A stretch of 39,128 nucleotides of DNA from Hyphomicrobiaceae bacterium (GTDB lineage Bacteria > Pseudomonadota > Alphaproteobacteria > Rhizobiales > Hyphomicrobiaceae): positions 1 through 39,128 of the forward strand of contig JACKJI010000020.1 of assembly GCA_020638035.1 (NCBI GenBank). Reading direction: 5' to 3'. Shown here in pieces: positions 33,215 to 39,128 of this stretch (the first letter of the stretch is position 1; each line of letters starts with the position of its first letter). The notes below the pieces were generated by a model. The model saw nothing but the letters and a program-made list of their open reading frames with translations. It did not search any database and had not been told where the DNA came from. A program made the position numbers and the translations under genes.

Positions 33215-34390
33215 GTGACCATAGCCGCCCTGATCGTCGCTGCAGGCCGCGGAACCCGCGCGGGGGGTGATCTTCCCAAGCAGTATGCCCGCCTCGACAC
33301 GCAGACGGTTCTCGGCTGGGTCCTGGCAGCGTTCGGCGAACTCGATGAGATCGCTCATATTCAGGTCGTCATTCACCCCGACGACGCCTCGGTTTACGAC
33401 CAGGCCGTCCCCGCTGACGCGCTCAAGTTGCTGCCCCCGGTCCCCGGTGGCGCTACCCGGCAGCTCTCGGTTCTGGCCGGTTTGGAGGCCCTTGCGAGCA
33501 AGGCCGTGACGAAAGTGCTGATCCACGACGCGGCCCGCCCCTTCGTCAACGCCGATACGATCCGGAAGGTCATCGCCGCCCTCGATGCACACCCTGGTGC
33601 GCTGGCCGCCGTTCCGCTAGCCGATACACTGAAGCGTGCAGCCGCCGGTGAGCTGGTCGCCAAGACGATTCCGCGCACCGGGTTGTGGCGTGCTCAGACA
33701 CCGCAGGGCTTTCGCTTCGACGACATTCTCAACGCTCATCGCAAGGCTGCCGTATCGGGTCGCGACGATTTCACTGACGATGCAGCCATTGCAGAATGGG
33801 CGGGCTTGCCCGTGTTCCTCGTCGAGGACAGTCCGACCAACTTCAAGATCACGACGCCGGTGGATCTGCGCATGGCCAAAAAGCTTATTCTGACGTCCCC
33901 CGCGCCGGCGCTGCTGCCGTGCGCCGGTACCGGCTTCGACGTACATCGCTTCTGTCCCGGCGATCACGTCATGCTCGGCGGCGTAAGGATCCCGCACACG
34001 CACGCGCTCGAAGGCCACTCGGATGCGGACGTGGTGCTGCATGCCTTGACCGACGCCGTGCTCGGCGCCTTGGGCGAGGGCGACATCGGTCAGCACTTCC
34101 CGCCCTCCGATGCCAAATGGAAGGGCGCCGCCTCACACCTCTTCCTCGAAGATGCCGTCGCCCGGGTCATGCGCCGCGGCGGTCGCATCGCCAACGCCGA
34201 TGTAACAGTGCTCTGCGAGGCCCCCAAGATCGGCCCGCACCGCGACGCGATCCGCGCCAGTGTTGCGCGAATCATGGGCCTCGACCCGGGCCGCGTCGGC
34301 GTCAAGGCGACGACCACGGAGGGTCTGGGCTTCACCGGCCGTCGCGAAGGCATCGCGGCCATGGCAAGCGTCATGCTGCTTCTGCCCTGA
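33215..34390 (+). CDS. ispDF: bifunctional IspD/IspF (MEP pathway)
   Basis: The 391-aa fusion carries two non-consecutive MEP-pathway steps: 2-C-methyl-D-erythritol 4-phosphate cytidylyltransferase (about 1-225) and 2-C-methyl-D-erythritol 2,4-cyclodiphosphate synthase (about 232-391). IspD shows AAGRGTRAGGDLPKQY with the nucleotide-binding Arg and Lys, and HDAARPFV. IspF shows GTGFDVHRF with the Zn-binding Asp and His, HSDADVVLHALTDAVLG and KATTTEGLGFTGR. The fused form is common in alpha- and epsilonproteobacteria. Start GTG 33215 has CGGGAG seven bases upstream; the frame runs open for another 70 codons but that stretch is unlike IspD. Confidence 0.97.
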   Translation: MTIAALIVAAGRGTRAGGDLPKQYARLDTQTVLGWVLAAFGELDEIAHIQVVIHPDDASVYDQAVPADALKLLPPVPGGATRQLSVLAGLEALASKAVTKVLIHDAARPFVNADTIRKVIAALDAHPGALAAVPLADTLKRAAAGELVAKTIPRTGLWRAQTPQGFRFDDILNAHRKAAVSGRDDFTDDAAIAEWAGLPVFLVEDSPTNFKITTPVDLRMAKKLILTSPAPALLPCAGTGFDVHRFCPGDHVMLGGVRIPHTHALEGHSDADVVLHALTDAVLGALGEGDIGQHFPPSDAKWKGAASHLFLEDAVARVMRRGGRIANADVTVLCEAPKIGPHRDAIRASVARIMGLDPGRVGVKATTTEGLGFTGRREGIAAMASVMLLLP

Positions 34391-34561
34391 CAGGCCTCAC
34401 ACGCGGTTCATGTATTCTTTGGAGTTGCGCACACAAGGCTTGTTTGACCCCAAACGTAACTCTGACGACACACTCCCCGCGTTGACCCGCGCAACAGAAT
34501 CGCGGCATCAAAATGGCTATGCGTGGTTGTATGATCACGAGCCATGCGGGGGTCATAAGAA

Positions 34562-35047
34562 ATGGATTTGACATCGACAATCGTGCGGCCGAGCGCTGAG
34601 TCAGAGACTATCAGCGACATCGCCGAAACCACCGCGGCCGCGTGCTTGGCCACGCGTGTGCGTCAGCTCTCGCGTATCGTCACCCGCGTTTACGATGATG
34701 CCATGCGCCCGCTTGGCATCACGGCGAGCCAGTACACCCTGCTAGCTCAGCTCGCCTCGCGTGACGGCATCACCGCTGTCGAGATCGGACATGAGCTCGA
34801 CATCGAGAAGTCGACACTGTCGCGCAACCTGAAGCGTCTCCTGGCATTGGGTCATCTCGTCATGGACCCACCCGCCGGCCGACGCGGTCGTGGCCTGCAC
34901 CTGACGCCCAAGGGTGAGGCCGTTCTGAAGGAAGCCTATCCGATCTGGCAGGACGCGCAGCGACGCGCCACTGCTGTCATGGGACCGGAGAGCCGCACGG
35001 TTCTCGATGGTCTTCTCGATCAGGCGGAGAAGCTGATCGCCGCCTGA
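34562..35047 (+). CDS. MarR family transcriptional regulator
   Basis: The 161-aa winged-helix dimer has an N-terminal helix, then RPLGITASQYTLLAQLA, a helix-turn-helix with recognition region EIGHELDIEKSTLSRNLKRL, and the wing MDPPAGRRGRGLHLTPKGE ending in the typical LTPKG. Family members repress efflux or aromatic-catabolism genes and are released by phenolic ligands. No obvious target gene is adjacent; autoregulation is usual. A strong terminator follows, so it is a single-gene unit or the end of ispDF transcription. Confidence 0.93.
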   Translation: MDLTSTIVRPSAESETISDIAETTAAACLATRVRQLSRIVTRVYDDAMRPLGITASQYTLLAQLASRDGITAVEIGHELDIEKSTLSRNLKRLLALGHLVMDPPAGRRGRGLHLTPKGEAVLKEAYPIWQDAQRRATAVMGPESRTVLDGLLDQAEKLIAA

Positions 35048-35093
35048 AATCACATCAGTGATGGTCTGACACTCTCTCATTCTCCCGACAAAC

Positions 35094-35134
35094 GAGCCGG
35101 CACACCTGCCCAGTGTGCCGGCTCTCGTCTTTTT
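35094..35134 (+). terminator. strong intrinsic terminator after MarR gene
   Basis: A perfect 12-bp stem GAGCCGGCACAC/GTGTGCCGGCTC (35094-35105, 35113-35124) with a 7-base loop is followed by TCGTCTTTTT. It lies 46 bases after the regulator stop. Confidence 0.92.
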
Positions 35135-35441
35135 AGGACGCCGGTCGAATGCCCGAAAACCACATATCTGCGCGGGTGACTGGCAAGCGGCCATAAGCTT
35201 GCCGGGCCGAACTGCGGCACACCAATGTTCTCCATGCGCCACGAAATTGCACTGTCACGCTGCTGCCAAGTACTGGACATACTGCAGCGCGCACGATCTC
35301 ATAGCGCGAGCCTGGAGCACATTCCGATACGGCGTTCGCTGGCTCGAAATTGCCCACGCGACAGGAACGGAACCTTCATCGCCGCTCCCCATCGGTCGGA
35401 TCGAGGCGTTCTCCGGGCGGCCGCGTCACATGAGGTCTGCC
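35135..35441. other. 307-base gap before cinA-like gene
   Basis: The cinA frame is open back to 35115, but codons here do not resemble CinA. The region presumably holds its promoter, though no clear -35/-10 pair or conserved element was found. Confidence 0.4.
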
Positions 35442-35954
35442 ATGCCGGACAATCAGATCTTTCCCGACGACATCGTCGTAGCCGCGCAGCGCCTGCTCGA
35501 TCTGGCCCGCACCAAGGGGCTCAAGATCGTGACTGCTGAAAGTTGTACGGGCGGTCTCCTCGCCGCGGTGCTGACCGAGATTGCCGGAGCCTCCGATGTC
35601 GTCGAACGTGGCTATGTCACCTATTCCAATGCTGCCAAAACGGAATGCCTCGGGGTGCCCGCCCCGCTGATCGAGAAGCATGGCGCCGTCAGTCGCGAGG
35701 TTGCCGAAGCGATGGCGCAGGGGGCGATCCGACAGTCCCATGCCGATATCTCGATAGCGATCACCGGCATCGCCGGACCGGATGGTGGCACCGCCAGCAA
35801 ACCGGTGGGCCTCGTGCACTTCGCCTTGCACCTCAAGACGCATACGACCCGCCATCATGAAGGCCGCTTTGGTGATCTGGGCCGTACCGCGGTACGCCTT
35901 GCTGCGGTCCGAAATGCTCTCTCGCTGTTGGAGCATCAGCTCGCAAAGGCGTGA
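35442..35954 (+). CDS. pncC: CinA C-terminal-type nicotinamide-nucleotide amidohydrolase (PncC)
   Basis: The 170-aa stand-alone CinA C-terminal domain deamidates NMN to nicotinate mononucleotide, recycling pyridine nucleotide. The motifs are KIVTAESCTGGLLAAVLTE with catalytic Ser, VERGYVTYSNAAKTECLGV, and ITGIAGPDGGTASKPVGLV. The N-terminal COG1058 domain of full CinA is absent, as is usual for this form. I chose ATG 35442 (MPDNQ) with TGAGG seven bases upstream over the ATG at 35430. It is convergent with ratA, 41 bases between stops. Confidence 0.95.
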   Translation: MPDNQIFPDDIVVAAQRLLDLARTKGLKIVTAESCTGGLLAAVLTEIAGASDVVERGYVTYSNAAKTECLGVPAPLIEKHGAVSREVAEAMAQGAIRQSHADISIAITGIAGPDGGTASKPVGLVHFALHLKTHTTRHHEGRFGDLGRTAVRLAAVRNALSLLEHQLAKA

Positions 35955-35995
35955 GGGCGGGCCGACCTCCTTTGCCGAATCGATCTTCAAGATAT

Positions 35996-36469
35996 TCAGA
36001 CGGTCTGTTGCCGCGCCGGACCGTAGACGGCACGCGCACGTTCCTCGAACGCTTCGGCGAACTTGCGGAACGCCTTGTCGAACACCGCCCCCATGACGAG
36101 ACCGAGCATCGCCGAGCGGAACTGGTAGTCGATGAAGAAATGCACGTCCGATCCACCGCCCGGCCGATCGACAAATCGCCAGCGGTTATCGAGATGGTGG
36201 AATGGCCCATCGAGGTAGGCGACTTCGATGTGCGGCGGCTGGCCCTCAGGGTGCAACAAGACGCGCGTCGTAAAGCTTTCGCGGATCGCCTTGTAGCCGA
36301 TGCCCATGGTGGCGACGAGGTGTGTCGTCACGCCGTCGTCCCTGCGCGAGGTGACCTTCAGGCTCTCGCACATCGGCAGGAACTGCGGATATTTTTCGAT
36401 GTCCGCCACCACGGCGAACATCTGCTCTGCCGAGTAGGGCACGCGCCGTGTTGATTCGTAACGCGGCAT
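35996..36469 (-). CDS. ratA: RatA/COQ10-type START-domain protein
   Basis: The 157-aa SRPBCC/START protein contains VPYSAEQMFAVVADIEKYPQFLP, the typical opening of the polyketide-cyclase/COQ10 branch, then LDGPFHHLDNRWRFV and FFIDYQFRS, with a C-terminal helix. Family members are ubiquinone-binding COQ10-like proteins; E. coli RatA has also been described as a 50S-binding toxin. In alphaproteobacteria next to lipA a quinone role is the more conservative reading. Its ATG shares one base with the lipA stop (TGATG), so it is translationally coupled downstream of lipA. Confidence 0.92.
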   Translation of the reverse strand: MPRYESTRRVPYSAEQMFAVVADIEKYPQFLPMCESLKVTSRRDDGVTTHLVATMGIGYKAIRESFTTRVLLHPEGQPPHIEVAYLDGPFHHLDNRWRFVDRPGGGSDVHFFIDYQFRSAMLGLVMGAVFDKAFRKFAEAFEERARAVYGPARQQTV

Positions 36470-37446
36470 CAGGCGGCGCCCAGTGCGCCAAGCTGCTTCT
36501 CGCGCGCGGCGCGGAGCCTTGCGAAATCCTCGCCCGCGTGGTGGGAGGAGCGCGTCAGTGGCGTCGCCGAGACGAGCAGGAAGCCCTTCGCATAGGCCGT
36601 CGTCTCAAAGGCCTTGAACTCTTCCGGCGTGACGAAGCTCTTCACTTCGGCGTGCTTGCGTGTCGGCTGCAGGTATTGCCCAATCGTAAGAAAGTCGATG
36701 TTGGCGGAGCGCATATCGTCCATCACCTGCAACACCTCCTCGCGTGTCTCGCCAAGGCCGACCATCAGGCCCGACTTTGTGAACATCGTGGGGTCCAGGT
36801 CCTTGACGCGTTGCAGCAGGCGCAGCGAATGGAAGTAGCGCGCACCCGGCCGGATCTTGAGATAGAGGCCAGGCACGGTCTCCAGGTTGTGGTTGAAGAC
36901 GTCTGGCTTAGCCGCGACGACGACCTCGAGCGCACCGTCCTTGCGCAGGAAGTCCGGGGTGAGAATCTCAATCGTCGTGCCGGGTGCCGCCTTGCGAATT
37001 GCGGCGATCACAGCTGCGAAATGTGCCGCGCCGCCGTCAGGGAGATCGTCACGGTCGACGGAGGTAATGACGACGTGCTGAAGGCCCAGCGCAGCTACGG
37101 CGTCGGCCACCCTACCCGGCTCTGCCGCATCGAGGGCGTCGGGCAGGCCGGTGCGCACGTTGCAGAAGGAACATGCGCGCGTGCAGGTGTCGCCCATGAT
37201 CATCATGGTGGCATGGCGCTTCGACCAGCACTCGCCGATATTGGGGCAGGAAGCTTCCTCGCACACCGTGTGAAGCTTGTTGTCCTTCACGATGCGGCGC
37301 GTTTCGCCATAGATGGGTGAGCCGGGTGCCTTGACGCGGATCCAATCCGGCTTCCGCAACACGGGGGTATCGGGCCGCGCAGCCTTCTCAGGGTGCCGCG
37401 GCCTTAGCACGGCATCATTGCCCACGGTATCGACGACCTTGACCAT
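36469..37446 (-). CDS. lipA: lipoyl synthase LipA
   Basis: The 325-aa radical-SAM enzyme inserts two sulfurs into protein-bound octanoyl groups of 2-oxoacid dehydrogenases and the glycine cleavage system. The auxiliary cluster cysteines are C62, C67 and C73 (CEEASCPNIGEC), and the radical-SAM cluster cysteines are C88, C92 and C95 (CTRACSFC). The C-terminal TRSSHHAGEDF contains the serine that ligates the auxiliary cluster. A GGAGG repeat lies just upstream of the ATG. The short palindrome ACGGCC...GGCCGT upstream (near 37470-37490) may affect the leader. It leads the lipA-ratA unit. Confidence 0.98.
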   Translation of the reverse strand: MVKVVDTVGNDAVLRPRHPEKAARPDTPVLRKPDWIRVKAPGSPIYGETRRIVKDNKLHTVCEEASCPNIGECWSKRHATMMIMGDTCTRACSFCNVRTGLPDALDAAEPGRVADAVAALGLQHVVITSVDRDDLPDGGAAHFAAVIAAIRKAAPGTTIEILTPDFLRKDGALEVVVAAKPDVFNHNLETVPGLYLKIRPGARYFHSLRLLQRVKDLDPTMFTKSGLMVGLGETREEVLQVMDDMRSANIDFLTIGQYLQPTRKHAEVKSFVTPEEFKAFETTAYAKGFLLVSATPLTRSSHHAGEDFARLRAAREKQLGALGAA

Positions 37447-37572
37447 CCTGCCTCCAGGCCTCCAGGCACGGCCTTTCGCCGGCCGTTCGCACCCTATAGG
37501 TGGACGATGCCGCCACCGCGATCAAGCGCAGCAGAGGTCGTAGATGAACGCGGATGGCGCCTAGCCGCTCCG

Positions 37573-37845
37573 TTATCGCGCAATCAGCCGCGCAATCAGG
37601 ACCACCAGGATCGCACCAATGGTCGAAACGACGATCTGGTTGCCCCAGGAACCCAGATCGAACGGCAGATTCAAAAGGCCCATCTGGACCAGTGCGCCGC
37701 CGATGATGGCGCCGATCACGCCGACGATAAGATTACGGATGAGACCGCCGCCGCCGAGCAGCAAGCCTGCCAGCCAGCCCGCGATCAGGCCATTGATGGC
37801 CATGATGACCCACGGATTTTGCAGATAAGCCATGACCTGTTCCAT
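37573..37845 (-). CDS. GlsB/YeaQ/YmgE family small membrane protein (copy 1)
   Basis: The 90-aa protein of the transglycosylase-associated family has three hydrophobic helices: VIMAINGLIAGWLAGLLLGGG, LIRNLIVGVIGAIIGGALVQ and IVVSTIGAILVVLIARLIAR. The GGGGLIRN turn is the family signature. Members are stress-induced inner-membrane proteins without known enzymatic activity. GGGAGG precedes the ATG. It is downstream of a paralog, 83 bases away on the same strand. Confidence 0.92.
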   Translation of the reverse strand: MEQVMAYLQNPWVIMAINGLIAGWLAGLLLGGGGLIRNLIVGVIGAIIGGALVQMGLLNLPFDLGSWGNQIVVSTIGAILVVLIARLIAR

Positions 37846-37928
37846 GGCACGCCTCCCTGTTGCACGAGGCCGGAATTGCCCGAGCCAGCTCTATGCCGAC
37901 GGGCGGGTTGACCCGGCCGATACACAGA

Positions 37929-38183
37929 TTAGCTGATCATTCGCGCCAGCAATACGACGACAATGGCGCCGATGGTGGAGGTCACGATCTGGCTGGCCAG
38001 CGGGTTCTTGATGCCCAGGTTGACGCCGAGAGCATTGAGCAGAAAGCCACCAACGAATGCACCGATCACGCCGGACACGAGATAGCGGATAAGGCCGCCG
38101 CCACCGACGACAAAGGAGGCAAGCCATCCGGCGACAAGGCCGATCAGAAGGAAAATGACCAACGCCTTTGAGTCTGCGTTCAT
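37929..38183 (-). CDS. GlsB/YeaQ/YmgE family small membrane protein (copy 2)
   Basis: The 84-aa paralog of the preceding gene has the same three-helix layout: VIFLLIGLVAGWLASFVVGGG, LIRYLVSGVIGAFVGGFLLN, IVTSTIGAIVVVLLARMIS. The GGGGLIRY turn and the NxxA/SxQIVxSTIGAI end match copy 1, which points to a tandem duplication. GGGGG lies just upstream of the ATG. It is likely cotranscribed with copy 1; function presumably envelope stress, by family only. Confidence 0.92.
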   Translation of the reverse strand: MNADSKALVIFLLIGLVAGWLASFVVGGGGLIRYLVSGVIGAFVGGFLLNALGVNLGIKNPLASQIVTSTIGAIVVVLLARMIS

Positions 38184-38301
38184 CTCGACCCCCGTCGCTC
38201 AGAAACCTCAGCTACAGGTACGCTCCACTGAGTCGAGCCCGGCTGTCCAGTCGGAACGGCACGATCCTGTCAGCTCAAAGGAACCGATGGCAGGGACCGC
38301 G

Positions 38302-38619
38302 TTACAGATGGCAGCGGGACCCAAGATAGATTTCCAGGAGCCGGTTATAGCGATCGACCTCACCCTGCTGCTTGGCCGAGAGCTTCTTCCCGTTGTTGGA
38401 CGCTTCAATCAGGTTGGGGACACCGCGTGCGTCCAGCTGGTCGAGCTCGCGACGCGCGTCGCGACAAGAAGCATTGTCGCGAGCCACGGCCCCCGGGCCA
38501 GATCCGCCGCTAGCGCCTTCACCGGCGCAGCCAGAAACCGCCAACGCTCCTGCAAGCACAGCGAACAGCGCCCCGCGGCGCCAACGTGATGCCAACGTGA
38601 ACACGGGAAACGACCTCAT
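38302..38619 (-). CDS. small putative lipoprotein (105 aa)
   Basis: The N-terminus has Arg-rich residues, a hydrophobic core (ALFAVLAGALAVSG) and the lipobox AVSGC with lipidation Cys31, so it should be exported and acylated. The mature part is Gly/Ser/Ala-rich, then a helical segment SCRDARRELDQLDARG and LSAKQQGEVDRYNRLLEIYL with two cysteines (Cys53 and Cys103) that could form a disulfide. GGAGG lies ten bases before the ATG. I do not recognise a named family. Confidence 0.75.
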   Translation of the reverse strand: MRSFPVFTLASRWRRGALFAVLAGALAVSGCAGEGASGGSGPGAVARDNASCRDARRELDQLDARGVPNLIEASNNGKKLSAKQQGEVDRYNRLLEIYLGSRCHL

Positions 38620-38881
38620 TTATCGACTGCCTCCAAGCCATGCCGGATTCAGCATAGCTGCACGCGAGCCGCAAGCCCCGGAGGCCCAAGTGTTGCTGTT
38701 CAGACGCAGATTAACATCTCACGATCAAAACCCCGTGTGCCTGATCTCATGGCAACAACGCACGTGTTCTGGGTGGCGAGGATACGCCAGATGCCACGAC
38801 ACCACGGAAACGCGTCATTCTCCCGGACCGGGCACACATCACGCCTATGCCAATTGCGCGTGCATCACATGGCGTAAATCA
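38620..38881. other. intergenic stretch upstream of the lipoprotein gene
   Basis: It presumably carries the lipoprotein promoter; no convincing -35/-10 pair, gene or repeat was seen. Together with the next 95 bases it forms the gap to the gene at the right edge. Confidence 0.4.
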
Positions 38882-38908
38882 CAGCAGGAGGCATGAAGCC
38901 TCCCGCTG
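38882..38908 (-). terminator. candidate hairpin terminator for the right-edge gene
   Basis: On the minus strand CAGCGGGAGGC and GCCTCCTGCTG pair (one G-T) around a 5-base loop, followed by TGATTTA. The U-tract is poor. It lies about 70 bases after the stop of the partial minus-strand frame. Confidence 0.35.
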
Positions 38909-38975
38909 CGCGAAATTGTCATCTGGTCGGATTTCGGGGCGGGACCGACGTGCGTACTGCCGCCGACGGCGCGAT

Positions 38976-39128
38976 CTATTGCGAGGAGGCCGTTGCCTGG
39001 GTTGCGCTGGCAGCGGTGCTCGGCGGCGTTGTGCTCGCCGCAGCCGTTACGGTCTTTGCCGACGACTTGGAGACCGTCGCCACCACCGGCTTCTTCGCCG
39101 TCTCGGTTGCGGCCTGAGTCGCAGAATC
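38976..39128 (-). CDS. C-terminal end of an Ala/Thr/Ser-rich protein (runs off right edge)
   Basis: From the last base of the window a minus-strand frame stays open for 50 codons to TAG at 38976-38978. It encodes a tail rich in Ala, Thr and Ser with spaced Lys (TETAKKPVVATVSKSS, then TAAASTTPPSTAAS). Such disordered tails occur in phasins and histone-like or granule-associated proteins, but family cannot be told from this piece. The frame has no start codon support, since it is open at the edge. A competing plus-strand ORF lies opposite. Confidence 0.45.
   Translation of the reverse strand, partial: DSATQAATETAKKPVVATVSKSSAKTVTAAASTTPPSTAASATQATASSQ

Noticed and set aside
35115..35441. N-terminal extension of the cinA-like gene by 109 codons
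   Set aside because: The extension overlaps the terminator hairpin of the preceding gene, has no CinA similarity, and a proper ribosome site precedes the ATG at 35442.
38893..39117. 74-codon plus-strand ORF with AGGAGG upstream
   Set aside because: Its start lies in the loop of a hairpin whose stem creates the apparent ribosome site, and it opposes a more natural-looking minus-strand C-terminus. Kept only as an open question.

Overview
The window reads as core chromosome of a high-GC alphaproteobacterium, most likely order Hyphomicrobiales. The main evidence is the run dusB-ntrB-ntrC-ntrY-ntrX-trkA-(D-amino-acid aminotransferase)-hfq-hflX, a fused ispDF gene opposite dusB, the lipA-ratA pair, and an intergenic palindromic repeat resembling the mosaic repeats of this order. 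Genus cannot be fixed from sequence reading alone. No tRNA, rRNA, transposase, integrase or CRISPR array was seen.

Left part (1-13.8 kb): small metabolic and housekeeping genes on both strands. These are the 3' part of a ThDP-dependent enzyme, a possible small membrane protein followed by a very clear terminator, a DapA/NAL-type aldolase, an AEC-family carrier, threonine dehydratase with an ACT domain, a beta-hydroxyacid dehydrogenase, a PaaI-like thioesterase, YjbQ, an Lrp/AsnC regulator, a DUF442-type protein, an Fe-S uracil-DNA glycosylase-like protein, a metallo-beta-lactamase-fold hydrolase, a glutathione S-transferase, a membrane-anchored thermonuclease, an orphan membrane histidine kinase and a lone cyclic-nucleotide-binding domain.

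Middle (13.8-20 kb): an RND efflux pair (adaptor and permease joined by an ATGA overlap) with inverted repeats upstream, preceded by a chromosomal PcfJ-like protein. The permease has two His/Gly/Asp-rich insertions.

Core block (20.2-33 kb, all minus strand): transcription runs dusB-ntrB-ntrC (ATGA overlaps), ntrY, ntrX, trkA, dat, hfq, hflX. It couples nitrogen sensing (NtrBC, NtrYX), potassium uptake control (TrkA), RNA chaperoning (Hfq) and ribosome rescue/GTPase function (HflX). NtrC keeps the GAFTGA sigma-54 contact loop, while NtrX has lost it.

Right part (33-39.1 kb): ispDF (isoprenoid MEP pathway), a MarR regulator with a strong terminator, a stand-alone CinA C-terminal amidase, ratA and lipA, two tandem GlsB/YeaQ-type small membrane proteins, a small lipoprotein, and the 3' end of an Ala/Thr/Ser-rich protein running off the right edge.

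I did not find a convincing new multi-gene system. The items most worth a second look are the lone PcfJ-like gene, the His-rich RND pump with its upstream inverted repeats, the unusual Fe-S UDG-like protein, the GAFTGA-less NtrX and the small ORF/terminator unit at 1.1-1.5 kb.
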